Source: Ligustrum vulgare (taxonomy: Eukaryota > Streptophyta > Magnoliopsida > Lamiales > Oleaceae). From it: DNA of 64,000 nucleotides. The notes beneath the pieces are model-generated. The model was not told the DNA's origin. It saw only the letters and a list, made by a program, of their open reading frames with translations, and did not search any database. Shown here one piece after another: positions 21,654 to 32,232 of this stretch (position 1 is its first letter; each line of letters starts with the position of its first letter). The DNA is taken from contig OY743168.1 of the NCBI GenBank assembly GCA_963555705.1, forward strand, positions 19,474,139-19,538,138. Reading direction: 5' to 3'. The translations under genes were made by a program, and so were the position numbers.

Positions 21654-24600
21654 GTCCCTTCACAGAGGGCCTCCGTAGATGCCCCGTTCCCCATGACTTT
21701 GAGATGCCAGAAATAGCAAAATACTCTGGAAGAGGTGACCCTGATGATCACCTGTTAAATTACCGCGCCAGCATGGAAATAGCCGGGGCGACCCCGGCAC
21801 TGAAATGTAAAGCTTTCGCTTTAACCCTTGAGGGGAGTGCCATACGATGGTATAAAAAACTCCCTCCGGGCAGCATCCACAGTTGGAGGGATATGAAAAC
21901 TGCTTTTAAGAATGGTTTTGTTTCTTCGAGACCTGGCCAACTCCCCCTCCAACGCCTTCAGGATCTGAGACAAGGAAGTGACGAATCTCTGAAAAGTTAC
22001 CTAACTAGATTTACTGAAGAAATTCATATCTGCGAAAATATCACAGAAGCGGAGATGTTTTCCGCCTTAAAAGGAGGGCTAGATATGACCAGCGTGTTTT
22101 GGAGGGATGTCCGGAGCAGGAAACCAAGGGATTACAATACCCTGGTAGACCTGGTGAAGGAAGAGATTGTATCGGAGGAAATGGCTAGAGCCAGAGATAA
22201 TCACCCCCAAGGGAGGTACAACCTTGGGTACTCCAATGAAACGGACCTCAAAAAGGGTGGAAACAAGGATAGGGTCGTCAGTAACCGAGGTGGTGCGCCT
22301 CGTCTATTCTCGGGGACAGGATCTAGTTTTGCAGCAGAAATCACGGAAGCTATCCCTCACTTGCACTCTAACACCCCTTCTCAAAATCCTCCCATGGCAC
22401 AAGGGAGAGTGGAAAGCAGCCGAAGCGGGAAACAGCCCATGATTGGGGCTTACTGTGCCTACCACAGATATTACGGTCACGCAACAGAGGATTGTAGGGA
22501 AATCCATATGTTAGCTGAACAAAAGGCGCAGGGGAGAAGGGGAGGTGACTTTCCCCCCGACACAGGGAGAACTCAAAAATCTGGTGGCCAGAAGTTCAAC
22601 CGAGCTGATAGGAGAGCCCCGTGGAAGAGTTCAACCAAAGAAAGGATTGACAACCGTCAAAAAGACAGGAATAAGGGTCAAGATACTGCCTTGGCACAAG
22701 CTAAAGATACACGGGAACCACCTATGCCTATGGCCGACCTTCCCATTCGTGAAATCGACACAATACTGGGAAGCCCCCACCTAGGTGGGAGCACAAACAA
22801 CTCCCAAAAGAGGTATATAAGAGAGGCCAAGCAGCCCGCCAACGTGAACTATCATATCCATTCCCATCCTGTTGGGATTCCTCAGACGGAACCTATCACA
22901 TTCACACAAGACGATGCCGTTGGAGTGCACTTCCCACACAACGACGCATTGGTTATCAGAGTGGTGGTGGCTCGGAATGGGCTATCACGAATGATGGTGG
23001 ATGACGGTGCCTCGATAAATGTGATATACGGGGTAACTTTTGATAAGATGGGGATCAGCACCCCACTCATTCCAGTCCCTGATCCAATATACGTTTTCAC
23101 GGGGGACAGCATAACCCCCAGAGGATCCATAACACTTATGACTGAAGTAGGGCAATCACCGACCCTCTCCAGAATTCCTATGGAATTTTTGGTAGTTGAC
23201 AAAATCTCCTCCTACCATGGTTCAATTGGAAGGCCTGACCTTATTGACTTGGGGGCTGTAACGCATACCAAATACATTTGCATGAAGTTCCCCACGAGGC
23301 ATGGCGTTGCAACCGTAAGGGGAAGCCAAACTGAATCCCGGGCTTGTTACACAAATGCGATCCGGAAGTTTCAGGATCGAAGCCTGAACATGATCAGTGA
23401 TGTAGCTATGGCCGAGGCTGCCCTAGACCCTGAAAGATTGGGTGAAGGGCCATCTGAAGATAAGGATGTCACGATGACCCTAGAAGAGGATTTAGCTGAT
23501 CTAGACCCCAGGATGGCAGGTGACAATTGCCCCACCCCGGCCGAAAAGTTGGAATGCTTCGGCGTAGACCCACTTGATCAAATCAAAGAATTACAGATCG
23601 GACTGGATTCGCCAATAGAATACAAGAGTCAATTGAAAGACTTCCTACTTCAAAACCTCGATGTATTCGCATGGAAACATGGAGACATGATTGGGATTGA
23701 TCCTAAGGAGGCCTGTCACAGGCTCCAGCTGGATCCCCGAAGTCCTGGGCACAGGAAAAAGAGAAGGCCCATGAGTTCGGACAAGTATGAGGCCTTGAAA
23801 GACGAGGTCGCAAAGCTATTGAAAAATGGCTTCATAAGAGAGTCCCGATATCCGAAGTGGATATCAAATCCTGTTTTAGTACCAAAACACAATGGGAAAT
23901 TGAGGGTGTGCATTGATTTTTCCAACTTGAACCAGGCATGTCCCAAAGACAGCTTTCCATTGCCCCAGATCGATCAGCTGGTTGATTCCACAGCAGGACA
24001 CGAGTTGCTAAGCTTCATGGATGCATATTCCGGGTACAATCAAATCCCCATGTTCGAATCGGATGAAGAGCATACTTCATTTATCACAGATAGGGGACTC
24101 TATTGCTACCGAGCTATGCCATTTGGCTTGAAGAATGCGGGAGCTACCTATCAGAGGCTGGTAAACCGCATGTTCTTGAAACAATTGGGGAACACTATGG
24201 AGGTATACGTTGATGACATGCTAGTCAAAAGCATGGTCGCTTCGGATCATATCCACCATTTTTCAGAAGCGTTTGATGTTTTGAGAAAATATAGGATGAA
24301 ACTCAATCCAGCGAAGTGCGCTTTCGGGGTAGCATCTGGGAAATTCCTCGGATTCATGGTGAATAAGAGGGGAATCGAAGCCAATCCGGACAAAATTAAT
24401 GCTTTGCTAAACATGCAGTCGCCTCGAAACCCAAAAGAAGTGCAAAGCTTAACGGGGAGAATTGCGGCCTTGAACCGGTTCGTATCAAAATCCACGGACA
24501 AATGCTTGCCATTTTTCAAGGTCCTGAAGGGAGGAAAGCGATTTCAATGGACACCAGAATGCGAGCAGGCGTTTTTCGACATGAAAGCTTATTTAGGCCG

Positions 24601-26473
24601 TCCCCCATTGCTATCAAAACCAAAATCTGGCGAGCCTCTCTACCTGTATTTGGCTGTATCCAAAGAGGCTATTAGCTCAGTGTTAATCCGAGAGGAGGAT
24701 GGGAACCAGTTGCCAGTATATTATGTAAGCAAAGCCATGCTGGACGCCGAGACGCGCTACCCAGATATGGAAAAACTTGCTCTCTCGTTGATCACAGCCT
24801 CTCGTAAGCTTCGTCCCTACTTTCAGTCACACTCCATACAAGTGCTCACCAATTTTCCCATGAGGCAAGTGTTGCAAAAACCAGACGTTTCTGGGAGGTT
24901 ACTGAAATGGGCGATAGAAATCAGCCAGTTCGACCTGCATTATACGCCTCGGACCGCCGTAAAGGGTCAAGCGTTGGCAGACTTCGTAGTTGAATTCATC
25001 CATCCACCTGAGGTCGAAATGGTAGATAGCACCGAGGACAGCGAACATGATGGACAGGAGTGGAAATTGTTCGTTGACGGGTCCTCGGCTGATGGACGAT
25101 CCGGCACAGGAATATTGCTAGTAAGCCATGAAGGGTTTAAATTACACAGTGCAATCCGCTTTGGATTCAAAGCCTCCAACAATGTTGCTGAATATGAGGC
25201 GTTATTAGCTGGGCTAAGACTTGCAAAAGCGTTGAAGATTAAGTCCGTGGTGGCGAAGAGCGATTCGCAGCTTGTTGTAAGCCAATTCAATGGGCAATTT
25301 TCTACCAAAGAACCTTCTATGGTCGCTTACTTGAAGAAGGTAAAAGATTTAGCTATGCGCTTCAGAAAAATGGAGTTACAGCACATCCCCAGAACAGAAT
25401 ATTCCAACGCTGATGCTCTGGCCAAACTAGCAAGCTGCAGCGATTCGGAGCTCCACAATCTGATCCCTGTAGAGCACATGATGACCTCTTCCATTGAGCC
25501 GGGACCGGAGATCCTGGCGATTGAAGAAGAGGGATCATGGATGAACCCCCTAATCGCCTATTTAAAGCATCAGACAGCTCCGAACGAGCCCGAAGCAGCT
25601 CGGAAATTACAGAAATACTCTGCTAACTTCGTGCTCTTGGACGACTTACTTTATAAGCGAAGTTATACCTCTCCTTTGCTGAGATGTGTGGGACGAGAGG
25701 AAGGGCAATATGTGATGAGAGAAATCCATGAGGGCATCTGCGGCAACCATGTCAGGGCCTTATCGCTAGCTCGGAAAGCCCTCAAACAAGGATATTTTTT
25801 GCCTACAATGCGAAAAGATTCCCATGACTTTGTGTGGAAATGTGATAAATGCCAAAGATACGCGGCCATACCACATCAGCCGCATCACGAGTTAACTGTG
25901 GTGACTAGCCCTTGGCCCTTTGCAAAGTGGGGGATTGACATTATTGGTCCTATGCCCAGAGGAGCTGGTAACAACTGCTTTGCGATAGTAGCAATTGACT
26001 ACTTCACCAAGTGGGTCGAAGCGGAACCTTTGATGAGGATCACCGAGGCCAACACCACCAAGTTCATTTGGAAAAATATCATATGCCGGTTCGGAATACC
26101 ACATTCGCTGGTTAGTGACAATGCAAAACAGTTCAAAAACAGAAGCGTGGATGAGTTGTGTGACGATTTGGGAATCAGGAAGCTATTCTCATCTCCACAT
26201 CACCCACAGGCCAACGGGCAAGTCGAAGCGGTGAACAAGACCATAAAAAATACCCTGAAAAGGAAGTTGGAATTCAGAAAGGGCGCATGGGTAGACGAGC
26301 TACCACAAGTGTTATGGGCGCTTCGAACCACCTCCACACCGCTACTGGTGAAACACCCTTCTCGCTGGCTTACGGAGCCGAGGCGGTATGCCCCGTCGAA
26401 ATCGGAATCCCTACGCTTCGTCAAATTCATTATGATGAAGTTAGGAACGAGGAAACGCAAAGGGCCGTTTTAG
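21632..26473 (+). CDS. pol: Tat Gag-Pol: capsid, protease, RT, two RNase H, integrase
   Basis: The frame is open from 21548; no true ATG marks its start, because it is the continuation of gag. Order: Gag capsid domain (about 21690-22190, WRDMKTAFKNGF), zinc knuckle CAYHRYYGHATEDC (about 22459-22500), aspartic protease (VDDGASINVI near 23000, with DDG where DTG/DSG is usual), reverse transcriptase (about 23790-24400, YVDDMLVKS at 24205), gypsy RNase H (24620-24990) in which the first catalytic Asp region reads LYLYLAVS, a second archaeal-type RNase H (about 25060-25440) with FVDGSS, AEYEALLAG, SDSQLV and NADALAKL, and integrase with HEGICGNH, CDKC and the DDE residues (GIDIIGP, SDNAKQF, VEAVNKT). 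The second RNase H retains its acidic residues. The frame shifts near 26326-26336, so the last ~45 residues are wrong. Confidence 0.93.
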   Translation: MDEEEEVSPFTEGLRRCPVPHDFEMPEIAKYSGRGDPDDHLLNYRASMEIAGATPALKCKAFALTLEGSAIRWYKKLPPGSIHSWRDMKTAFKNGFVSSRPGQLPLQRLQDLRQGSDESLKSYLTRFTEEIHICENITEAEMFSALKGGLDMTSVFWRDVRSRKPRDYNTLVDLVKEEIVSEEMARARDNHPQGRYNLGYSNETDLKKGGNKDRVVSNRGGAPRLFSGTGSSFAAEITEAIPHLHSNTPSQNPPMAQGRVESSRSGKQPMIGAYCAYHRYYGHATEDCREIHMLAEQKAQGRRGGDFPPDTGRTQKSGGQKFNRADRRAPWKSSTKERIDNRQKDRNKGQDTALAQAKDTREPPMPMADLPIREIDTILGSPHLGGSTNNSQKRYIREAKQPANVNYHIHSHPVGIPQTEPITFTQDDAVGVHFPHNDALVIRVVVARNGLSRMMVDDGASINVIYGVTFDKMGISTPLIPVPDPIYVFTGDSITPRGSITLMTEVGQSPTLSRIPMEFLVVDKISSYHGSIGRPDLIDLGAVTHTKYICMKFPTRHGVATVRGSQTESRACYTNAIRKFQDRSLNMISDVAMAEAALDPERLGEGPSEDKDVTMTLEEDLADLDPRMAGDNCPTPAEKLECFGVDPLDQIKELQIGLDSPIEYKSQLKDFLLQNLDVFAWKHGDMIGIDPKEACHRLQLDPRSPGHRKKRRPMSSDKYEALKDEVAKLLKNGFIRESRYPKWISNPVLVPKHNGKLRVCIDFSNLNQACPKDSFPLPQIDQLVDSTAGHELLSFMDAYSGYNQIPMFESDEEHTSFITDRGLYCYRAMPFGLKNAGATYQRLVNRMFLKQLGNTMEVYVDDMLVKSMVASDHIHHFSEAFDVLRKYRMKLNPAKCAFGVASGKFLGFMVNKRGIEANPDKINALLNMQSPRNPKEVQSLTGRIAALNRFVSKSTDKCLPFFKVLKGGKRFQWTPECEQAFFDMKAYLGRPPLLSKPKSGEPLYLYLAVSKEAISSVLIREEDGNQLPVYYVSKAMLDAETRYPDMEKLALSLITASRKLRPYFQSHSIQVLTNFPMRQVLQKPDVSGRLLKWAIEISQFDLHYTPRTAVKGQALADFVVEFIHPPEVEMVDSTEDSEHDGQEWKLFVDGSSADGRSGTGILLVSHEGFKLHSAIRFGFKASNNVAEYEALLAGLRLAKALKIKSVVAKSDSQLVVSQFNGQFSTKEPSMVAYLKKVKDLAMRFRKMELQHIPRTEYSNADALAKLASCSDSELHNLIPVEHMMTSSIEPGPEILAIEEEGSWMNPLIAYLKHQTAPNEPEAARKLQKYSANFVLLDDLLYKRSYTSPLLRCVGREEGQYVMREIHEGICGNHVRALSLARKALKQGYFLPTMRKDSHDFVWKCDKCQRYAAIPHQPHHELTVVTSPWPFAKWGIDIIGPMPRGAGNNCFAIVAIDYFTKWVEAEPLMRITEANTTKFIWKNIICRFGIPHSLVSDNAKQFKNRSVDELCDDLGIRKLFSSPHHPQANGQVEAVNKTIKNTLKRKLEFRKGAWVDELPQVLWALRTTSTPLLVKHPSRWLTEPRRYAPSKSESLRFVKFIMMKLGTRKRKGPF

Positions 26474-26772
26474 ACTTCCTCATGGAAAAGCGAAATGATT
26501 CCCAAGAGGTAATGGCCAAATACCAGAAAAAGATGGCTCGATACTACAACAAAAGGGTGAAGAGCCGACGCTTTAATATTGGGGACTTGGTCCTCAAAAA
26601 GGTTCTTCCTTCAACACAGGAGCCAGGAGTAGGGACTCTGGGTCCTAACTGGGAAGGCCCTTACAAGGTCGTTGCCGAGGTGGTACCCGGAACATACATA
26701 ATTGAGGATTTGTCTGGAGTACCTCTACGTAATCCTTGGAACACGGACCACCTTCGCCGTTATTTTCAGTAA
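26335..26772 (+). CDS. Integrase C-terminal part in the shifted frame
   Basis: Continues the integrase after the frameshift. It reads HTATGETPFSLAYGAEAV where the upstream frame ends in ALRTTS, a join conserved in plant gypsy integrases. It ends with WEGPYKVVAEVVPGTYII and NPWNTDHLRRYFQ before TAA. No chromodomain, as expected for the Tat group. A single-base indel explains the break. It is not expected to be translated alone. Confidence 0.88.
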   Translation, partial: HTATGETPFSLAYGAEAVCPVEIGIPTLRQIHYDEVRNEETQRAVLDFLMEKRNDSQEVMAKYQKKMARYYNKRVKSRRFNIGDLVLKKVLPSTQEPGVGTLGPNWEGPYKVVAEVVPGTYIIEDLSGVPLRNPWNTDHLRRYFQ

Positions 26773-27993
26773 AACTAAATTCCTCTATGATTGCAACATT
26801 ATCATATTATTTCAAAAAATCATGGGCGAGCTGCGTTAAAAATTACGTCAATCTCTATTAGACAACCATAATGGATAAACGCACATTCTAAAATTATTTT
26901 GGTCATGACGCCATACGTCCACGCTATGCATAAAAATTGTTAAGGACAAGGGACTCTCGTAAAGCTAAACTACGATCACCACGTAAGGATTGGGAGTTTT
27001 AATACAATAAATGCTTCGAACCACTCAAATCTAAGGTGCTGCACTCGTTCACCGTCATTCACCGCGCAATATGTTTGGAATCATTCAAATATAATCAAAT
27101 GTTGTCACATAAACCAAAATCCTTGGTGCGTTAAGTTAGTTCATACATCCGGACAAAGCGTTTGCAAGATATATATATATATATATATATGCTAAGTGCT
27201 ATGTGCATAAGCGTAAAAGACAAACGTAAAAAATTCTTATGTTATTTTGGCCACAAATACCACACGCCTCCGCCGGGCATAAACTTTGTTAAAAACAAGG
27301 GACTTCGGTGAATTTACACTGCAACATTAACAGAAGTTTTATACAAATTTGCAAGTGTAGGTGCCACAGAGTTTTTATGGTAAAATCGCTCAAAGGTTGG
27401 TCAAGATCAGATCTAATTAGCAAACATAGGTACATCGACTGTGTCGGATCTAGGGGTATAGCAAATGATTAAACTTGAATAGAATTATTGCTGCGAAGTG
27501 ATGACAAATTCGATCCGCTCATGAATGACCACATCGGATTTGAGGGACTAGCACGCCCAAAATATGGCACATTGGACAAGGCCCAGTGAGGGTCCATTGG
27601 ACTTCTATCCATGACCAAAGTTTTAGATATCGCCTTGGACTAATGGCCGAGGAGGAAAGGCACAGGAGCCCCTCCAGTCGAACTAGGCTATCCTTTTCCG
27701 AGGTGCTCTAAATCAAGTGCATTTTACAAATCGAGACATTTACAGACAAACACTTACAATGTCCCACATACCATCACACAATTATGAAACATTCGCACTT
27801 GGAAATATTCATGCTTAAACAGTTAGAAACATTGCTACGTTGAGATATAAATAGACCATTCCATTCATAAAAATGAGGCATTTACAAATCAAATAAATGC
27901 TACACTCACAATATTAGGTGTCGGGGCACTTACAAAGAAGAAGAAAACAAAAACGAACATACTAGCTAATGACAAGGCAAAAATAGGAAGGGA
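26773..27993. other. Spacer between pol and the antisense gene
   Basis: Non-coding. It includes a TA tract (27170-27190) and two similar blocks (about 26890-26960 and 27225-27310, each with attttgg, ccacgc or cacgcc, gcataaa and acaagggact). It also holds an 18-bp copy of the 3' polypurine region (27534-27551). The 3' ends of the pol and antisense transcripts should lie here. Confidence 0.75.
27534..27551 (+). repeat. Internal copy of the polypurine-tract sequence
   Basis: tcggatttgagggactag is identical to 31535-31552, which abuts the 3' LTR. The preceding catgaatg is also shared. It marks the left side of the segment holding the antisense gene. Confidence 0.8.
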
Positions 27994-30776
27994 TCATTGT
28001 GGAGGGACGCCTTCTGGAGAGCCCTTACTGGATGCATCAAGAGGATCTGCAGGAGCATCTTGAGGCTCGGGGAAGAATGCTTCAATGGAGGATAGATCCA
28101 AAGTTGGGAAGGCTTCCTTCACATCCCCTAAAGCCATCCTAGCCCCTAAGTTCCCAAAAACCCGCTGCATGGCCTCGTACTCAGGGGTCTCTTCAAAGGT
28201 ATCTTTGAAGTTCTGGACAGCCTCCGACACTCTAGTATTCAGAGCATTCTCCACCCGTGTCGCAACAGTCTTATCCAGGACTTCAGTGATCCTCGTTTGC
28301 ATGTGCTTTTCCAGAGAGGTAAGGTCCTCCTCCGCCTTTGCCTTTGCCTCTCGCTCCCTCCCCAATTCTTCGTTTGCTGCTGCCACCTCGACTTCCAACC
28401 TGGACTTGGCTGCATTGGCGGCGGTCAGAGCCTCGGAGGCGATGGACTGTGCACGGTTAGAGTCATCCAGTTTTTTGCACAATGTTGCCACATCAGACTC
28501 AGAGGCCAGGAGGTCATGTTTCAACCTATCATTATCCTCCTGGAGCCGCTTGGCATTTGCTCTCTCCTCGGAGGAAGACTTCCGGGCTAGGGCCAGCTGG
28601 GACTTCAAATCATTAATCTCCTTCAGCATATTATCAGCGTGGCGGAGAGCAGTCTCAGCATCCCTCTTGTCCCGTTGAGCTACCTTCACGGAGGACTCTA
28701 CCTCATCAATGAGGGCCAAAGCTCTGGCGTTTATAGCCTTGGCAGCGAGCAACTTCCGAGATGGAGTAGCACTGGAGGAAAAGGCGGCCCAGCCTTCTGT
28801 CCAAAACTATTCAGTAATTAAGGCCGCCCTGACTGGAGGCGAACCGGGGGACTCGAACAAGGAAGGGCTGAAAGTGACATCCCTGGGGAGGAGGCTGGTT
28901 TTGATAGTCTTAAGCTCTTCTGCCCCCTCTGGTGTCACTTCATAAGTCAAGCCTGGGATGGACACAGATGGCTCGTCCTCCAGTTCCTCAATCATTGATG
29001 GTGGAGGCGCGGAAGTGGATTCCTTGCCCTTACCTCTTCCGAGTCTCTTCAGAGGGGCGGGCTCCTCCTCAGGGTCATGTTCAGATGTGTCCTCGAACGG
29101 AGGAGGAGGCACTAAGGCATCCTTAGCCTCCTTGTCTCTCTTAGATCAGCCCCGGTCAGACCTTTTTCCTTTCCCCTTTGGAAGGACTCCCTTAGGTTCG
29201 GCCTCCTTTTCTTTGTTAGGCTTCTGAGGGCCCACAGGAAGCAGAGTAGGTGGTGGCATCAAGGCTGGAAGAGGGCCCTGAAGTTGGGCTGTAGACGCCT
29301 CGGAGACCTCCTTTGCCACCCCGACTTGCAGGTTGGCCAATACCGCCTTCTGCTTCCTTTCCACTTCACTGCCATGGCGGAGTAAAGGGGGAATTTTAGT
29401 AGCCATGAGACCCTTCAGAGAGATCTTTGGAAAATCCTTAGAACCTGGCAAGAAAGAAAGGAAAATAAGGAAGAAGAAAAAAGAGGCGTAGGATGAAACA
29501 GTAAGAAGGAAGCGAACTTACCCATGGCTCGCATAAGACCGTGCCTCACAAACAGCTTGTTTTGCTGAATGACCCCTTGGAAAGTGCCCTTGTAAGCAAA
29601 CAAACGCTTCACTGCCTCTAGGTCTGTATCGGGGAGGAGGTGAGCGAAAGTGTCCCCTGCCATAAGCCAGTGATATGTTAAGAAGCAGTCAAGAGAAGTG
29701 AATATGGATAAAAGAGCAAGAGACGCATAACACTTAAAGACCCTAAAGTAAATACAAGACTCACTAGGTATGGAAAGAGTCCGGGGAACTGTAATTTCTA
29801 GACTAGGGTCCACAGGGGAATTCTGCCACTCCCCAGCAACCCAGAACCACTGGTTCCTCCAGTTCTTTATCGAGGTGGGGTGATCGGTAATAACGGGAGT
29901 ATAAGAGCCTCTGGGGGACAAATAATACCAGTCTTTGACATCCGATCTCACGTCTCTCTCCCTCCTAACTGATTTCTTTAAAGTGTAGAGAGTGTGAATG
30001 ATGTGCAGTGAGATGGGATGATCAGGGTTGACCTCTTGCCACACCAACCAAGTCCCCACAGCCTGAGTCCAGAAATTGGGGGCCAGCTGGTAGGGGCACA
30101 AGTTATAGCTCCTAAGCAATGCCCTAAAGAAGGGATGCAGGGGAAGCCTCATCCCACAAGAAAGGGCGTCGCAGCATATAGCCGCCTGGCCTGGGGAAGG
30201 GCTGCAAGGTCGGCAGGAAGGGGTAGGGTGCACCAAATGGACCCCTTCTGGCAACCTGAATTTTGCCGAAGCCGCGGCCAAATCGATCCTTCGGATTTCA
30301 GTAGCAACCTCACTGCTTTCCCATGACTCTGGGTTTGGATCGGGATCAACATGGTAGCCCGAAACTTTGTTGACCTGGTCAACCCAATCCTCTACCTAAG
30401 CAATCTCCTCCGCAGTCAAACCCAACTCTTCCCTATGCGCCCTAAACGGTGCCCTAACAATCAAGCCGAGGTCCTGGTGACCTGAAGAGGAGCTCGCTGC
30501 CTTTTCTCTTCCCAAATCCCTTTCTCGTTTGCTTCGGAGTTCTCTTAGCGCGGATTCCTCCTCGGATGACAGATGGGCCATGTAGTTCTGATGTTTTTCT
30601 TCTTCGCTGTCAGAATCACTCAAATAAATTATGCCACTGGTTTTCCTCTTTCTCCTCTTAACCTGCTCCCTAAAGAAACGGGAGCTAAAAACCGATAAAG
30701 AGATAGGACAGAAACCTCTGACGGGAACCGCCATCGCTAACATTTCCTGTGAACCCGTTCCCCCAACTCTTTCCAT
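27994..30776 (-). pseudogene. Antisense accessory gene of the Tat element (gypsy-type transposon domain plus coiled coil)
   Basis: Minus-strand gene starting at an ATG at 30774-30776 and ending at 27994. A 77-bp GT-AG intron (29521-29445) joins the frame exactly: ATGG before the intron, then GTTCTAAGGATT. The total is 902 codons. A second possible intron (29764-29657, GTGAGT...GGCAG, 108 bp) keeps frame whether or not it is spliced. The N-terminal part holds SDSDSEEEKH. The middle (PLHPFFRALLRSYNLCPYQL, then TLKKSVRRERDVR) resembles the plant 'putative gypsy-type transposon' domain. The C-terminal 250 residues are a long coiled coil (LKSQLALARKSSSEERANAK). Three in-frame stops break it: 30396-30398, 29146-29148 and 28807-28809. 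Antisense genes are known in maize Grande and relatives; their function is unknown. Confidence 0.82.
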
Positions 30777-31552
30777 TTTTTCTTTTTGTTTTAAAAGAGA
30801 GTCAGACTCAACAAAAGAAAAACAAAGTGCAAAAACAAAATTCTCAAACCCACAATGAGAAATTTAAAATAAGAAAGTCTTGCATATACAGGGATCAAGA
30901 GATTTACCTTCAAAAGGCGAATGCTTGACACTGTGCACTTGGGATGAAGAGCTTGGCAAGAAAAACTGTGAAACGCTAAGGGTGGATGCTGTGTAGTAAA
31001 CCTTTGAAGAAAAGGCGCGAAAATCACAAGGAAGAGAGAAACGACACAAGCTTTCGCGAAAGTATTGATACAAAGATTATGAAAAAAAAATGGTAAAAGG
31101 TGAAGTGGTAAAATGAAGAAGGATTTATAGGCATCCTAACGGTCTAGATTCCTTGAGTTTCGTGAGCCGCGTGATTAATGTGGGTAACACATGTTTCTTG
31201 GAAAACGGGCTAACCAAAGCGCCAGCCGTCAAAAGGAGGGCCAAAACCGTTCAGCTACCATAGTGAATGCCACGCGCTGCGAAATGCTGCCCTCCCCTCC
31301 CATTATACATATATATATATTCCTTTGAAATAAATACCGATAGCTCCTCCGAATTGAATGCGCCGCCTAGGAAATGCGCTGGTATGATCCTGGCCACTAG
31401 GGAGAGAAAATCCGAGGCAGAAGGTCGGCTATGATACGGATCCGAACCTTACCTAAGGAATGTTGTTATTGACTCCCTAGAAAAGTTAATGCTGTGAAAT
31501 CACGGAAAATCCTACACGACCATGAATGGTCCCTTCGGATTTGAGGGACTAG
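30777..31552. other. Region between antisense gene and 3' LTR
   Basis: Non-coding on the plus strand. On the minus strand it holds the probable leader and promoter of the antisense gene. The plus-strand polypurine tract lies at its right end (31543-31552, gagggactag). Confidence 0.6.
31123..31130 (-). promoter_or_regulatory. Candidate TATA box of the antisense gene
   Basis: On the minus strand CTATAAAT lies about 350 bp before the antisense start codon. A good splice donor (AAG then GTAAATC) on the minus strand near 30908 hints at an intron in the 5' leader. Position and match only. Confidence 0.4.
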
Positions 31553-32227
31553 TGTTGAATCCGGGCCCAAAGAAAGGTGCAGTGATCCACCAGCGAAGGC
31601 CCAATAGTGGCCCAACGGACCACGGCCCACAGCTCAAGGCCTGAAGTATCACCTGAGAAGAATGCCGATGTGGTATGCCGAGCATACCTCTTTAAACCGA
31701 CCTGGTTAATGCCTAGCCGATGTGCTTTAAAGCCCAGCCGGGGCACTTTACGGCGCTGACCAGAAGAGAGATGGAGTCAGTGATGGGACACTGCCTTTAC
31801 CAAGACGTGACAGGCGCCCATACCCTACGAAATGTAGCAATGATTACGGTTGAAAAGCAAGGTTGTCACCTCCATGAGCTAGGGTGATGACAAGTGTAAA
31901 GTATGCCATGTGTCGTGATCCAAGGCAAAAAGTCCCTCTATAAATAAAGCCCCGTTGTCTCCAAGAAAGGGGTTAGCAATTTCTTACTCTTAACGATATA
32001 CTTCTCTCACTCCCTTTTCTCTCTTTTACACACTTATATCTCCCGCACACAATATATTTATATTTGCCCAAAATGAGTACTGACTTAGGCATTGGAGTGC
32101 AAACGGGGGCCACCTCGGCCCCCTTTGCAAACTGATTGTTTGTCACAGTGCGCAGGAAGTCCACGTGTTCAAGAGGGAGGAGCTGAGACGTGTTGGTCCA
32201 AGGTCCATCCGGATTTTGTGGTCAACA
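31553..32227 (+). repeat. 3' LTR of the Tat element
   Basis: 675 bp, same length as the 5' LTR and about 98.5% identical by hand count, with no indels seen. It ends ...TGGTCAACA directly before the AGTTT duplication. Confidence 0.95.
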
Positions 32228-32232
32228 AGTTT

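Larger units (their letters stand above)
19799..32227 (+). mobile_element. Complete Ty3/gypsy retrotransposon, Tat lineage
   Basis: 12,429 bp between perfect AGTTT duplications (19794-19798 and 32228-32232). Two 675-bp LTRs (19799-20473, 31553-32227) differ at about ten positions by eye, so the insertion is recent. Order on the plus strand: LTR, primer-binding site, a leader with repeats, gag, protease, RT, degenerate RNase H, a second archaeal-type RNase H, integrase without chromodomain, a 1.2-kb spacer, then an oppositely oriented gene, polypurine tract and LTR. The double RNase H and the CxxHxxxxHxxxxC Gag knuckle mark the Tat group. Known relatives such as maize Grande also carry an extra antisense gene. 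The copy is disabled by frameshifts in gag and integrase. Confidence 0.95.

Noticed and set aside
28085..28678. Plus-strand frame of 197 codons
   Set aside because: It is the complement of the coiled-coil part of the antisense gene; the minus-strand frame has the protein-like composition and joins across an intron.
31549..32164. Minus-strand frames repeated in both LTRs
   Set aside because: They occur in both LTRs only because the LTRs are identical there; no independent support.
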